DNA of 64,000 nt from assembly GCF_900090205.1 (NCBI RefSeq), contig NZ_LT607802.1, positions 1,061,115 through 1,125,114 on the forward strand. The letters are read 5' to 3'. A model generated the notes under the pieces. The model worked only from the letters and a program-made list of their open reading frames with translations. It was not told where the DNA came from and did not search any database. The DNA is from Vogesella sp. LIG4 (GTDB lineage Bacteria; Pseudomonadota; Gammaproteobacteria; Burkholderiales; Chromobacteriaceae). The position numbers and the translations under genes were made by a program. This document shows, in pieces, positions 11,073-20,075 of this stretch (positions within the stretch are counted from its first letter, which is position 1; each line of letters opens with the position of its first letter).

Positions 11073-12530
11073 TCAGTTACGCAGCATGGCCAGCAGCGTA
11101 TCGTAATCGTGCGCTATGTCAGCGTCACTACCGCGCATCTCGGCAATGGTCTTGCAGGCGTGCAGTACGGTAGTGTGGTCGCGGCCGCCAAAGGCGTCGC
11201 CGATATTGGGCAGGCTCAGCGAAGTCAGCTCCTTGGCCAGCGCCATCGCCACCTGGCGCGGGCGGGCGATGTCGCGGCTGCGCTTCTTGCTGTGCATGTC
11301 CGACAGCTTGATCTTGTAGTACTCAGCTACGGTCTTCTGGATCGCCTCGATGGTGACCTGGCGGTTGCCGGCGGCCAGGATGTCCTTCAGCGCTTCCTTT
11401 ACCAGCTCCATGGTGATGGGCTGGCTGGTAAAGCGGGCATAGGCCACCACGCGCTTGAGCGCGCCTTCCAGCTCGCGCACGTTGGAGCGCACGTTCTGGG
11501 CGATGAAGAACGCCACATTGTGATCCAGCTTGGTGTTGTCGGCCTCGGCCTTCTTCATCAGGATCGCCACGCGCATTTCCAGCTCCGGCGGCTGGATTTC
11601 CACGGTCAGGCCCCAGCTGAAGCGCGAGATCAGGCGCTCTTCCATGCCTTCTATCTGCTTGGGGTAGCTGTCGCAGGTCATGATCACCTGCTTGCCGCCC
11701 TCGATCAGCGCGTTGAAGGCGTAGAAGAATTCTTCCTGGGTGCGGTTCTTGCCGGCAAAAAACTGAATATCGTCGATCAGCAGCAGGTCCAGCGAGTGGT
11801 AGTAGCGCTTGAACTCGTCGAAGGCCTTGTGCTGGTAGGCGCGCATGATGTCGGCCACGTAGCGCTCGGCATGGATGTAGCGGATGCGCGCCTGCGGGTT
11901 CTTGGCATAGACATGGTTGCCGATCGCCTGGATCAAGTGCGTCTTACCCAGGCCCACGCCACCATATACAAACAGCGGGTTGTAGGCGGCATCGCCCGGG
12001 TTCTCGGCAATCTGCAGCGCGGCGGCGCGCGCCAGCTGGTTGCCCTTACCGGTAACCAGGGTGTCGAAGGTGAACGCCGGGTTCAGGCGAGTGCTCTCGT
12101 GACCGCCGCCAATGGCCTTCAATGCGGTCTGCTTGGCCGAGGCGGCCACTGCCGGTGCGCCCTGCTTGTCGCTACCGGCTTCCGCGGTGGCAATTGCCGC
12201 CGCCACGTTGGCCGCAGCTGCGGGCGCAGCGCCGCCGGCACGGGCGGTGGCCTTGGGCGGTGCCAGCGGCGCCGGGGCGGCACCGGCCGGCGCGCCGATG
12301 CGCAGCTCCACCGGCAGCTCGCCCAGCAGTTCGATGGTCAGCGCCTCGATACGCGCCAGGAAGCGGTCCTTGATGAACTGCAGAATGAAGCGGTTGGGCG
12401 CGTACAGCACCACGGCCTCCTCGGCTACTTCTGCAGCCAGAGGACGGATCCAGGTGTTGAATTGCTGCGAGGAGAGTTCTTCCTCAAGCCGCGTCAGGCA
12501 CGCAGGCCAGAATTGGTCCGGTTCGGTCAT
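11073..12530 (-). CDS. dnaA: chromosomal replication initiator DnaA
   Basis: DnaA of 485 residues. Visible are the N-terminal DnaB/DiaA-binding domain I (FWPACLTRLEEELSSQQFNTW), an alanine/proline-rich linker, the AAA+ domain with Walker A GGVGLGKTHL and Walker B LLIDDIQFF, and the C-terminal DnaA-box-binding helix-turn-helix with GGRDHTTVLHACKTI. The frame continues open to 12611, but MTEPDQFWP matches the family start. No Shine-Dalgarno sequence is visible before it. Instead a terminator-like hairpin with a U-rich tail sits 22 bases upstream (12553-12586), which may affect expression. It is divergent from rpmH across the probable origin. Confidence 0.97.
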   Translation of the reverse strand: MTEPDQFWPACLTRLEEELSSQQFNTWIRPLAAEVAEEAVVLYAPNRFILQFIKDRFLARIEALTIELLGELPVELRIGAPAGAAPAPLAPPKATARAGGAAPAAAANVAAAIATAEAGSDKQGAPAVAASAKQTALKAIGGGHESTRLNPAFTFDTLVTGKGNQLARAAALQIAENPGDAAYNPLFVYGGVGLGKTHLIQAIGNHVYAKNPQARIRYIHAERYVADIMRAYQHKAFDEFKRYYHSLDLLLIDDIQFFAGKNRTQEEFFYAFNALIEGGKQVIMTCDSYPKQIEGMEERLISRFSWGLTVEIQPPELEMRVAILMKKAEADNTKLDHNVAFFIAQNVRSNVRELEGALKRVVAYARFTSQPITMELVKEALKDILAAGNRQVTIEAIQKTVAEYYKIKLSDMHSKKRSRDIARPRQVAMALAKELTSLSLPNIGDAFGGRDHTTVLHACKTIAEMRGSDADIAHDYDTLLAMLRN

Positions 12531-12552
12531 CGATGAGTCATTAAAAACGAAA

Positions 12553-12586
12553 TCCCGCCGCAGACGGTATACAGGATGCGGCGGGA
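12553..12586 (-). promoter_or_regulatory. terminator-like hairpin in the dnaA leader
   Basis: Arms TCCCGCCGCA (12553-12562) and TGCGGCGGGA (12577-12586) pair perfectly with a 14-base loop. In the dnaA direction the hairpin is followed by TTTCGTTTTTAA and then, 22 bases after the stem, the DnaA start codon. The shape is that of an intrinsic terminator, but it lies before rather than after a gene. It may be an attenuator or a structural block on translation. Confidence 0.55.
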
Positions 12587-12728
12587 AGGGTTGGCGGCCA
12601 TGGGCCGGCAACGTTATTCGGGGTACTGCCGGGGGAGCCGGTGCGGCTAGCCGGGCGCCGGGCCACGGGTACCTACTCGGCAGCAGTGCGGAATCTGCAA
12701 GCCGTGATTCTAAGGGTTTTGGCCCGAG

Positions 12729-12737
12729 TTATCCACA
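12729..12737 (+). promoter_or_regulatory. DnaA box
   Basis: TTATCCACA, a perfect match to the 9-bp DnaA box consensus, in the dnaA-rpmH gap. It may serve in initiation, in dnaA autoregulation, or both. Confidence 0.75.
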
Positions 12738-12853
12738 GCGCTGCGCTATTTTTACGCACCAGCTGGCCGGGCAGCCAGCAGAAGCTTGGCATAAATCAAA
12801 CAGCCGTTTCCACCACCCGCACCACAGCCACCCGGGCTCAAGCGACGCCAAGG

Positions 12854-12882
12854 TTGACAAAAGGCAGTTTTATCTGTGTAAT
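12854..12882 (+). promoter_or_regulatory. rpmH promoter
   Basis: A near-consensus sigma-70 promoter: -35 TTGACA (12854-12859), 17-base spacer, -10 TGTAAT (12877-12882). The rpmH start codon follows at 12920, leaving room for a short leader with AGGA at 12908-12911. Confidence 0.8.
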
Positions 12883-12919
12883 CACGCGTTTATTTCCGTT
12901 TCGAAACAGGAAAATCATC

Positions 12920-13054
12920 ATGAAACGTACTTACCAGCCGTCCAATACCCGTCGCAAACGCACCCACGGTTTCCTCGTTCGTTCCAAGACCCGCGGTGGT
13001 CGCGCCGTTCTGGCCGCCCGTCGTGCCAAGGGTCGTAAGCGTCTGGCTGTATAA
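12920..13054 (+). CDS. rpmH: 50S ribosomal protein L34
   Basis: A 44-residue, strongly basic protein, [18 protein letters not shown], that is the standard L34 sequence and length. It belongs to the large ribosomal subunit. A near-consensus promoter lies just upstream and AGGA precedes the ATG. The rnpA start follows three bases after the stop, the usual rpmH-rnpA coupling of the origin region. Confidence 0.98.
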   Translation: MKRTYQPSNTRRKRTHGFLVRSKTRGGRAVLAARRAKGRKRLAV

Positions 13055-13057
13055 CGC

Positions 13058-13411
13058 TTGGATCACACATTTCGCCGTGCGCACCGGCTTTTGAAAACGG
13101 ATGAGTTCTCATCCGTTTTTCATTTGCGCAACGCACGCAGCAATACGCTGTTCCAGGTGTATGCCCGGCCCAACGGCCTGGATCACCCGCGCCTGGGCCT
13201 GGTGGTCGGCAAAAAGACCGCCAAGCGCGCCAACCGCCGCAATTACATCAAGCGCACGGTACGCGAATGGTTCCGCCTGCACCGCCATGAACTCCCTGCC
13301 CTGGATTTCGTGGTGCGCTCCCGCCAGGCCTACCACCGCGACGATTATCGAGATGCGATGGCAGCGTTGGCCGCACTGTTTGCTAAACTAGCGCGATGTC
13401 GCAACTCCTGA
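13058..13411 (+). CDS. rnpA: ribonuclease P protein component
   Basis: A 117-residue basic protein, the protein cofactor of the RNase P ribozyme that matures the 5' ends of tRNAs. The RNR signature is seen as [18 protein letters not shown] (about residues 56-73), and the N-terminus [17 protein letters not shown] is typical. The start is a TTG at 13058, three bases after rpmH; no better in-frame ATG precedes the conserved start. Its last codons overlap yidD by 16 bases. One copy of the 10-mer GTTGGCCGCA lies inside at 13366. Confidence 0.95.
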   Translation: MDHTFRRAHRLLKTDEFSSVFHLRNARSNTLFQVYARPNGLDHPRLGLVVGKKTAKRANRRNYIKRTVREWFRLHRHELPALDFVVRSRQAYHRDDYRDAMAALAALFAKLARCRNS

Positions 13412-13605
13412 TCCTGCTGGTGCGGTTTTACCAGCTGGCCATCAGCCCGTGGCTGGCGCCACGGTGCCGCTTCCAGCCCACCTGCTCCAGCTATGCCATA
13501 GAGGCGCTGAAAAAGCACGGTGCGCTCAAGGGCGGCCTGCTTGCAACACGACGGATTTGCCGATGCCACCCCTGGGGCGGCAGCGGTTATGACCCGGTTC
13601 CCTGA
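13396..13605 (+). CDS. yidD: membrane protein insertion efficiency factor YidD
   Basis: A 69-residue YidD with the family hallmarks [28 protein letters not shown] with its cysteines, and [12 protein letters not shown] at the C-terminus. It is thought to help YidC-dependent insertion of inner-membrane proteins. It overlaps rnpA and is followed 17 bases later by yidC, the common order. Confidence 0.96.
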   Translation: MSQLLILLVRFYQLAISPWLAPRCRFQPTCSSYAIEALKKHGALKGGLLATRRICRCHPWGGSGYDPVP

Positions 13606-13622
13606 CCTTTCCGGTAAGAAAG

Positions 13623-15275
13623 ATGGACTCCAAACGCCTGATCGTCTTCATTGCGCTGTCCTTCGGCATCCTGCTGCTGTGGCAGGAATACTTTGCACCG
13701 AAGCCCACCGCCAAACCCGCCGTACAACAGCAGGCCAGCGCCGCCGCCGGTAATGCCGACGTACCCGCCGCTGCGGCCAACACTGCCGTGGCGGAAAGCG
13801 CCAAACTGGCCCGCGGCCAGCGCGTGGTGGTGGACACCGACGTGCTGCACGCCGAGATCGACACCAACGGTGGCGACCTGCGCAGCCTGCAGCTGAAAAA
13901 ACACAATGCAGTGGAAGACGCCAGCAAGCCGTTCGAGCTGTTCACCGACAAGGGTGAGCATCTGTACATTGCGCAGACTGGCCTGATTGCCGCCAGCAAC
14001 CCGGCGCTGCCCACCCACAAGACCGCCTTCACCGCCGAGAAGACCAGCTACACCCTGCAAGGCGACAAGGTGGAAGTGAAGCTGACCGCGCCGGACGCGG
14101 CTGGCGTGAAGGTAAGCAAGGTGTACACCTTCACCAAGGGTAGCTACCTGATCAACGTGCGTTACGACGTGACCAACGGCGGCAGCACCCCGCTGGCGCT
14201 TACCGCCTACTACCGCATGCTGCGTGACGGCAAGGCACCGGCAGGCGAAGGCCGCTTTGCCCACACCTTCACCGGCCCGGCTGTCTACACCGCCGAAAAC
14301 GCGTTCCAGAAAGTGGACTTCGCCGACCTGGACAAGGGCAAGGCCGAGTACACCAAGAACGCCACCAATGCCTGGGTGGGCATGATCCAGCACTACTTCA
14401 TGAGCGCCTGGGTGCTGAAGCCGTATGAAGGCCAGGCTGTGTGCGCCAACGCGCAGGCATGTACCTTCCAGCTGGAGCCGAAGAACGGCGCCTACTCCGC
14501 CGCCGTCATGGTGAGCGAAGCGCCGATCGCCGCCGGCAAGGCTGCCTCCTTCAGCGTGCCGCTGTACGCCGGCCCGGAGGAGTACAGCATCATCACCAAG
14601 GTGGCTGACGGCATGGCCTACTCCAAGGACTTCGGCAAGGTGCACATCTTCGCCTCGCCGCTGTTCTGGCTGCTGACCAAGCTGCATGCACTGGTGCAGA
14701 ACTGGGGCTGGGCGATCGTGTTCCTGACCCTGCTGGTAAAAGCCGCGTTCTACCCGCTGACTGCCGCTTCCTACCGCTCCATGGCCAAGATGAAGGCCCT
14801 GGCGCCGCGTCTGGAAACGCTGAAGCAGCAACACGGCGACGACCGCATGAAGTTCCAGCAGGCGGTCATGGAGATGTACAAGACCGAGAAAGTGAACCCG
14901 CTGGGCGGCTGCCTGCCGATGCTGATCCAGATCCCGGTGTTCATCGGCCTGTACTGGGCGCTGCTGGCCTCGGTGGAGCTGCGTCAGGCTTCCTGGACCT
15001 ACATCGTCGATCTGGCCCGCCCGGACCCGTACTACATCCTGCCGGTACTGATGGCAGTGAGCATGTTCGCGCAGACCTTCCTCAACCCGCCGCCGGCCGA
15101 CCCGATGCAGGCGAAGATGATGAAGATCATGCCGCTGGCCTTCTCCGCCATGTTCTTCTTCTTCCCGGCCGGCCTGGTGCTGTACTGGGTAGTGAACAAC
15201 CTGCTGTCCATCACCCAGCAGTGGTACGTGAACAAGAAGATCGAACACGCCCGCAAGGCGGCACTGCAGTCCTGA
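13623..15275 (+). CDS. yidC: membrane protein insertase YidC
   Basis: A 550-residue YidC/Oxa1 insertase. Residue 1-20 form the first membrane helix ([17 protein letters not shown]). Then comes a large periplasmic P1 domain (about 40-350, beta-rich), and a C-terminal insertase core with [38 protein letters not shown] and the last helices ending [13 protein letters not shown]. It inserts membrane proteins alone or with SecYEG. It follows yidD and is closed by a strong terminator at 15307-15331. One 10-mer copy (13772) lies in the linker after the first helix. Confidence 0.98.
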   Translation: MDSKRLIVFIALSFGILLLWQEYFAPKPTAKPAVQQQASAAAGNADVPAAAANTAVAESAKLARGQRVVVDTDVLHAEIDTNGGDLRSLQLKKHNAVEDASKPFELFTDKGEHLYIAQTGLIAASNPALPTHKTAFTAEKTSYTLQGDKVEVKLTAPDAAGVKVSKVYTFTKGSYLINVRYDVTNGGSTPLALTAYYRMLRDGKAPAGEGRFAHTFTGPAVYTAENAFQKVDFADLDKGKAEYTKNATNAWVGMIQHYFMSAWVLKPYEGQAVCANAQACTFQLEPKNGAYSAAVMVSEAPIAAGKAASFSVPLYAGPEEYSIITKVADGMAYSKDFGKVHIFASPLFWLLTKLHALVQNWGWAIVFLTLLVKAAFYPLTAASYRSMAKMKALAPRLETLKQQHGDDRMKFQQAVMEMYKTEKVNPLGGCLPMLIQIPVFIGLYWALLASVELRQASWTYIVDLARPDPYYILPVLMAVSMFAQTFLNPPPADPMQAKMMKIMPLAFSAMFFFFPAGLVLYWVVNNLLSITQQWYVNKKIEHARKAALQS

Positions 15276-15306
15276 TCTGCGGCCAACCACCTTGCAGCAA
15301 TACAGA

Positions 15307-15331
15307 GCCCGGCCACATGGCCGGGCTTTTT
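15307..15331 (+). terminator. yidC terminator
   Basis: Stem GCCCGGCC (15307-15314) and GGCCGGGC (15319-15326) with loop ACAT, followed by TTTTT. It ends the rpmH-yidC transcript before mnmE. Confidence 0.85.
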
Positions 15332-15405
15332 GATATACCTAAGCAAGACCATGTGGTCAGCACATCGCCGTGCGCTGACCACATGGCCCTGAACCGGAAA
15401 CCAGC

Positions 15406-16758
15406 ATGAATCTCGCCTACACCCCCAGCACCATCTGCGCCGTTGCCACCGCCCCCGGGCGAGGCGGCGTGGGCGTGGTGCGCATCTCCGGCCAGCAGCT
15501 GCTGCCGTTTGCGCAGGCTATCAGCGGCGGCAAGACCCCCAAGCCGCGCTACGCCACCTACAGCGACTTTTACGCCGCCGATGGCAGCGCCATCGACAAC
15601 GGCCTGCTGCTGTACTTCCCCGGCCCGAACAGCTTTACCGGCGAGGACGTCATCGAGCTGCAGGGCCACGGCGGACCGGTGGTGCTGAAAATGCTGGTGA
15701 GTCGCTGCCTGCAGCTGGGCGCGCGGCTGGCCGAGCCGGGCGAATTCACCAAGCGGGCCTTCCTTAACGACAAGCTGGACCTGGCACAGGCGGAAAGCGT
15801 AGCCGACCTGATCGACGCCGCCAGCGAAAGCGCCGCCAGAAGCGCGCTGAAATCGCTGAAGGGCGCCTTCTCGCACGAGATCCACGTGCTGGTGGACGAG
15901 CTGATCAACCTGCGCATGCTGGTGGAAGCCACGCTGGACTTCCCCGAGGAAGACATCGACTTCCTGCAGAAGGCCGACGCGGTGGGCCGGCTGCGGAATC
16001 TGCGCGGCCAGCTGCAGACGGTACAACGCACCGCCCGCCAGGGCGCGCTGCTGCGCGAAGGCATGCACGTAGTGCTGGTGGGCCAGCCCAACGTCGGCAA
16101 ATCCAGCCTGATGAACGCGCTGGCCGGCGACGACATCGCCATCGTCACCGACATCGCCGGCACCACCCGCGACACCGTGCGCGAGGAGATCGTGATCGAC
16201 GGCGTGCCGGTGCACATCATCGATACCGCCGGCCTGCGCGACACCGACGATGTGGTGGAACGCATCGGCATCGAGCGCACCTGGCAGGCGGTGGAACGCG
16301 CCGACCTGGCGCTGGTGCTGGTGGACAGCCGCGAAGGCATCGTCGCCGACACGCAGGCCATCCTCGACAAGCTGCCGGCCAGCCTGCCGCGCGTGCATGT
16401 GTTCAACAAGGTGGACCTGGCCGGTGGCGAGGTTGGCCGCAGCGAGGAAGACGGCCACCCGGTAGTGCGCCTGTCCGCCCGCACCCACGCCGGTGTGGAC
16501 GACCTGCGCGCGCTGCTGCTGGAGATGATCGGCTACCAGGGCGAGGACGAAGGCGTGTTCCTGGCGCGCGAGCGCCACCTGGACGCCATCGCCCGCGCCG
16601 CCGACCACCTGGCGCTGGCCGAGCAGGACTGGCAGCTGGTGGAAATCTTCGCCGAGGAGCTGCGCATGGCGCAGAACGCGCTGTCGGAAATCACCGGCCG
16701 CTTCACCCCCGACGACCTGCTGGGCGTGATCTTCTCGCGCTTCTGCATAGGCAAGTAA
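15406..16758 (+). CDS. mnmE: tRNA modification GTPase MnmE
   Basis: A 450-residue MnmE (TrmE), which with MnmG builds the cmnm5 group on U34 of several tRNAs. Seen in order: the N-terminal folate-binding domain ([20 protein letters not shown]), the helical domain, the inserted GTPase with P-loop GQPNVGKSS and DIAGTTRDT, and the C-terminal CIGK whose cysteine is catalytic. Family length is about 450. It has its own leader after the yidC terminator. The stop is followed three bases later by rmlB, so the two may be co-transcribed even though their functions are unrelated. Confidence 0.98.
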   Translation: MNLAYTPSTICAVATAPGRGGVGVVRISGQQLLPFAQAISGGKTPKPRYATYSDFYAADGSAIDNGLLLYFPGPNSFTGEDVIELQGHGGPVVLKMLVSRCLQLGARLAEPGEFTKRAFLNDKLDLAQAESVADLIDAASESAARSALKSLKGAFSHEIHVLVDELINLRMLVEATLDFPEEDIDFLQKADAVGRLRNLRGQLQTVQRTARQGALLREGMHVVLVGQPNVGKSSLMNALAGDDIAIVTDIAGTTRDTVREEIVIDGVPVHIIDTAGLRDTDDVVERIGIERTWQAVERADLALVLVDSREGIVADTQAILDKLPASLPRVHVFNKVDLAGGEVGRSEEDGHPVVRLSARTHAGVDDLRALLLEMIGYQGEDEGVFLARERHLDAIARAADHLALAEQDWQLVEIFAEELRMAQNALSEITGRFTPDDLLGVIFSRFCIGK

Positions 16759-16761
16759 GCC

Positions 16762-17820
16762 ATGAGCATCCTGGTTACCGGCGGTGCCGGCTTCATCGGC
16801 GGCAACTTCGTGCTGGACTGGCTGGCGCACAGCGACGAGCCGGTAATCAACCTGGACAAGCTGACCTACGCCGGCAACCTGCTTACCCTGCAGCCGCTGG
16901 CCGGCGACGCGCGCCACCACTTCGTGCACGGCGACATCGCCGATGGCGAGCTACTGCGCCGGCTGTTGCAGCAGCACCGCCCGCGCGCGGTGCTGAATTT
17001 TGCCGCCGAAAGCCACGTGGATCGCAGCATCCACGGCCCGGACGACTTCATCGCCACCAATATCGTGGGCAGCTACCGGCTGCTGGAAACGGTGCGCGAC
17101 TACTGGCAGCAGCTGCCGCCCGCCGAGCAGGCGGCGTTCCGCCTGCTGCAGGTGTCCACCGACGAGGTATACGGCTCGCTCACACCCGACGCGCCGGCCT
17201 TCAGCGAACAGCACCGCTACCAGCCCAGCAGCCCCTACGCCGCCAGCAAAGCGGCGGCGGACCAGCTGACGCACGCCTGGCACCACACCTACGGCCTGCC
17301 GGTGCTCACCAGCCACTGCAGCAACAACTACGGCCCCTACCAGTTCCCGGAAAAACTCATCCCGCTGGTGCTTCACAATGCGCTGGCCGACCGGCCGCTG
17401 CCGCTGTACGGCGATGGCCAGCAGGTACGCGACTGGCTGTACGTGGCCGACCACTGCGCCGCGCTGCGCTGCGTGCTGGCGCATGGCCGGCCGGGCGAGC
17501 ACTACAACGTGGGGGGCAATTGCCAGCTGAGCAATCTGGAAGTAGTGCACACCCTGTGCGCGCTGCTGGACGAGCTGCGCCCCGGCGCCGCGCCCTACGC
17601 CCGGCTGATCCGCTTCGTGGCCGACCGCCCCGGCCACGACCGCCGCTACGCGATAGATGCCGGCAAGCTGCAGCGCGAGCTGGGCTGGCAGCCGGCGGAA
17701 AGCTTCGCCAGCGGCATCCGCAAGACGGTACAGTGGTACCTCGCCAACGCCGACTGGGTGCAGAGCGTCACCAGCGGCAGCTACCTGGACTGGACGCGCC
17801 GCCAGTACGGCGCCCACTGA
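16762..17820 (+). CDS. rfbB: dTDP-glucose 4,6-dehydratase
   Basis: A 352-residue short-chain dehydrogenase/reductase with NAD-binding [10 protein letters not shown] at the N-terminus, the STDEVYGSL motif, and the catalytic YAASKAAAD (YxxxK). It converts dTDP-glucose to dTDP-4-keto-6-deoxyglucose, step two of dTDP-rhamnose synthesis. It begins three bases after mnmE and is followed by rmlA and rmlC. The start ATG gives the usual [13 protein letters not shown] beginning. Confidence 0.95.
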   Translation: MSILVTGGAGFIGGNFVLDWLAHSDEPVINLDKLTYAGNLLTLQPLAGDARHHFVHGDIADGELLRRLLQQHRPRAVLNFAAESHVDRSIHGPDDFIATNIVGSYRLLETVRDYWQQLPPAEQAAFRLLQVSTDEVYGSLTPDAPAFSEQHRYQPSSPYAASKAAADQLTHAWHHTYGLPVLTSHCSNNYGPYQFPEKLIPLVLHNALADRPLPLYGDGQQVRDWLYVADHCAALRCVLAHGRPGEHYNVGGNCQLSNLEVVHTLCALLDELRPGAAPYARLIRFVADRPGHDRRYAIDAGKLQRELGWQPAESFASGIRKTVQWYLANADWVQSVTSGSYLDWTRRQYGAH

Positions 17821-17863
17821 TGCGCTCCCCTGCTGTGCGGCCAACCTTGCAAAGGTCATCACC

Positions 17864-18751
17864 ATGAGCCAGCCACGCAAAGGCATCATCCTCGCCGGCG
17901 GCTCCGGCACCCGGCTGTATCCGGCCACCCTGGCGGTGAGCAAGCAGCTGCTGCCGATCTACGACAAGCCGCTGATCTACTACCCGCTGTGCACGCTGCT
18001 ACAGGCCGGCATCCGCGACATCCTGATCATCTCCACCCCGCAGGACACGCCGCGCTTTGCCCAGCTACTGGGCGACGGCAGCCAGTGGGGCATCAGCCTG
18101 CAATACGCCGTGCAGCCCAGCCCGGACGGCATCGCCCAGGCGCTGCTGCTGGGCGAAGCCTTCCTGGCCGGCGCACCGGCGGCGCTGATCCTGGGCGACA
18201 ACATCTTCTACGGCGACCACCTGCCGGCGGTGCTGCAGGCCGCCAGCCAGCGCCAGGACGGCGCCACCGTGTTCGCCTACCACGTGCACGACCCGGAGCG
18301 TTACGGCGTGGTGAGCTTCGACGCCGCCGGCAAGGCGCTGTCGATTGCGGAAAAACCGGCGCAGCCGGCCTCGCGCTACGCGGTAACCGGGCTGTACTTC
18401 TACGACAGCCAGGCAGTGGACATCGCCCGCGGCATCGCGCCATCGGCGCGCGGCGAGCTGGAAATCACCGACGTGAACAACGCCTACCTGCAACAGGGCC
18501 GGCTGGCGGTGGAAACCCTGGGCCGCGGCTACGCCTGGCTGGATACCGGCACTCACGACGCCATGCTGGAAGCCAGCCAGTTCATCGCCACCCTGGAAAA
18601 ACGCCAGGGCCTAAAAGTGGCCTGCCCGGAGGAAATCGCCTACCGCGCCGGCTGGATAGACGCCGCACAGGTCGCCACGTTGGCCGCACCGCTGCAGCAC
18701 AACGACTACGGCCGCTACCTGCTGGGCCTGCTGCAACACCGGGTGTTCTGA
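17864..18751 (+). CDS. rfbA: glucose-1-phosphate thymidylyltransferase
   Basis: A 295-residue RmlA: the sugar-nucleotide binding signature [14 protein letters not shown] and the [17 protein letters not shown] block are diagnostic, as is LGDNIFYG. It joins dTTP and glucose-1-phosphate to start dTDP-rhamnose synthesis, and is normally feedback-inhibited by the end product. The frame runs open upstream to 17657 but the ATG at 17864 ([13 protein letters not shown]) gives the family length of about 290. The short gap from rmlB holds a TGCGGCCAAC copy (17836), and another lies in the gene (18679). Confidence 0.95.
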   Translation: MSQPRKGIILAGGSGTRLYPATLAVSKQLLPIYDKPLIYYPLCTLLQAGIRDILIISTPQDTPRFAQLLGDGSQWGISLQYAVQPSPDGIAQALLLGEAFLAGAPAALILGDNIFYGDHLPAVLQAASQRQDGATVFAYHVHDPERYGVVSFDAAGKALSIAEKPAQPASRYAVTGLYFYDSQAVDIARGIAPSARGELEITDVNNAYLQQGRLAVETLGRGYAWLDTGTHDAMLEASQFIATLEKRQGLKVACPEEIAYRAGWIDAAQVATLAAPLQHNDYGRYLLGLLQHRVF

Positions 18752-18753
18752 AC

Positions 18754-19299
18754 ATGCGCGTCATCGATACCGCCATCGCCGGCGTCAAACTGATCGAACC
18801 GGTAGTGCACGGCGACGCGCGCGGCTTCTTCTTTGAAAGCTTCAACCAGCGGCAATTCGACGCCGCCATCGGCCGCCAGGTGCAGTTCGTGCAGGACAAC
18901 CACAGCCGCTCGGCGCGCGGCGTGCTGCGCGGCCTGCACTACCAGCTGCAGCAGCCGCAGGGCAAGCTGGTGCGCGTGCTGCAGGGGGCGATCTTCGACG
19001 TGGCGGTGGACCTGCGCCGCAGCTCACCCAGCTTCGGCCAGTGGATCGGGTACGAGCTGTCCGCCGACAACCGGCTGCAACTGTGGCTGCCGGAAGGCTT
19101 CGCCCACGGCTTCGTGGTGCTGGGCGAGCACGCCGAGGTGCTGTACAAGACCAGCGACTACTACGCGCCGCAGCATGAACGCTGCATCCGCTGGGACGAC
19201 CCGGATCTGGCAATCAAGTGGCCACTGGATGCGCCGCCAGTGCTGTCCGCCCGCGATGCGCAGGGAACCGCGCTGCGCGCTGCCGAGCTGTTTGCCTGA
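18754..19299 (+). CDS. rfbC: dTDP-4-dehydrorhamnose 3,5-epimerase
   Basis: A 181-residue cupin-fold RmlC with GDARGFFFESF, the substrate-binding NHSRSARGVLRGLHYQ block, and WLPEGFAHGFVVL. It epimerises C3 and C5 of the 4-keto-6-deoxy sugar. It starts two bases after rmlA. The expected next gene, rmlD (reductase), is not here: trxC follows after about 160 bases. rmlD may lie elsewhere, or the pathway may branch to another 6-deoxy sugar. Confidence 0.95.
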   Translation: MRVIDTAIAGVKLIEPVVHGDARGFFFESFNQRQFDAAIGRQVQFVQDNHSRSARGVLRGLHYQLQQPQGKLVRVLQGAIFDVAVDLRRSSPSFGQWIGYELSADNRLQLWLPEGFAHGFVVLGEHAEVLYKTSDYYAPQHERCIRWDDPDLAIKWPLDAPPVLSARDAQGTALRAAELFA

Positions 19300-19343
19300 G
19301 TGGTTTACCGGATAAGGTTGGCCGCATAGCGGCTGGATGCGTA

Positions 19344-19372
19344 GCCCGGATAAGCCAACGGCGCATCCGGGC
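19344..19372 (+). terminator. possible terminator after rmlC (REP-like hairpin)
   Basis: Arms GCCCGGAT (19344-19351) and ATCCGGGC (19365-19372) with a 13-base loop, followed by TTGTTG. The text TAGCCCGGATAAGC...GCATCCGGGC resembles a widespread REP-like intergenic palindrome. It lies between rmlC and trxC, just after a GTTGGCCGCA copy at 19317. Confidence 0.5.
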
Positions 19373-19459
19373 TTGTTGCCGGCAGCAATGGCACCCCGCA
19401 ACGCTTGAAAGCGCCGCGTCCCGAACCCATCTCCCAGCCATTGCCATCGGGAGCCTGCC

Positions 19460-19912
19460 ATGAACGCCACCACCGCCCTGCACCTGGTCTGTCCACACTG
19501 CGCCACCACCAACCGCGTACCGGCCAGCCGCCTCGCCGACGCCCCCAACTGCGGCCAGTGCCGCCAGCCGCTACTCACCGGCAAACCGCTGGAGCTGAAC
19601 GTGGACAATGCCGAGCAGCACATCTCTCGCAACGACATCCCGGTAGTGGTGGATTTCTGGGCACCGTGGTGTGGCCCCTGCCAGATGATGACCCCGGCCT
19701 TCGCCCAGGCCGCCGCCGCCATGCCTGCGGTGCGCTTTGCCAAGATCAACACCCAGACCGAAACCACCCTCGGCCAGCGCTTCAACATTCGCAGCATCCC
19801 CACGCTGATCCTGTTTGTGGGCGGGCGCGAAATCCAGCGCCAAGCCGGCGCCATGGACACCGTCAGCATCCAGCGCTGGATCGCCGCCGGCATGCAGAAG
19901 GCGGGGCGGTAA
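19460..19912 (+). CDS. trxC: thioredoxin 2
   Basis: A 150-residue TrxC. The N-terminal zinc finger is seen as CPHC (about 11-14) and CGQC (about 31-34), followed by a thioredoxin fold with the active site WAPWCGPC. The zinc finger separates it from thioredoxin 1. It reduces protein disulfides in the cytoplasm and is often part of the oxidative stress response. It is transcribed alone, between the rml genes and an inserted orphan gene, with an inverted pair of the genome 10-mer directly after it. Confidence 0.95.
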   Translation: MNATTALHLVCPHCATTNRVPASRLADAPNCGQCRQPLLTGKPLELNVDNAEQHISRNDIPVVVDFWAPWCGPCQMMTPAFAQAAAAMPAVRFAKINTQTETTLGQRFNIRSIPTLILFVGGREIQRQAGAMDTVSIQRWIAAGMQKAGR

Positions 19913-19920
19913 ATGCAAAA

Positions 19921-19958
19921 ACGTTGGCCGCAGCACCGGGCAGGTGTGCGGCCAACGT
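19921..19958. terminator. inverted pair of the 10-mer after trxC
   Basis: ACGTTGGCCGCA (19921-19932) and TGCGGCCAACGT (19947-19958) form a perfect 12-bp stem with a 14-base loop, nine bases after the trxC stop. The hairpin position suggests a terminator built from two copies of the repeated word, as with inverted DUS pairs in Neisseria. There is no T-run to the right (CTCAAAAC), so a rho-independent role is uncertain. Confidence 0.6.
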
Positions 19959-20075
19959 CTCAAAACACTGTAAAGTCTAACCAAGACAAACACTGCACGA
20001 CCTGAAAATCAATCTCACTGACCTCAGCGACACATTTACGGCTTATCTAGGCTAGATATATATCTTAAAACGACT

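Larger units (their letters stand above)
12531..12919. other. oriC: probable replication origin region (dnaA-rpmH intergenic)
   Basis: This 389-base divergent gap between dnaA and rpmH is the classical place for oriC in betaproteobacteria. It holds one perfect DnaA box (12729-12737) and an AT-richer stretch from about 12780 to 12915. Transcription diverges from it, dnaA-dnaN-gyrB leftward and rpmH-rnpA-yidC rightward, as expected for leading strands leaving an origin. Only one perfect box is seen by eye, so further weak boxes or a second origin element may be needed. The hairpin at 12553-12586 and the rpmH promoter also lie here. Confidence 0.55.

Noticed and set aside
9873..12536. An 887-codon plus-strand frame over dnaN and dnaA
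   Set aside because: Antisense shadow of two certain genes; no recognisable domain.
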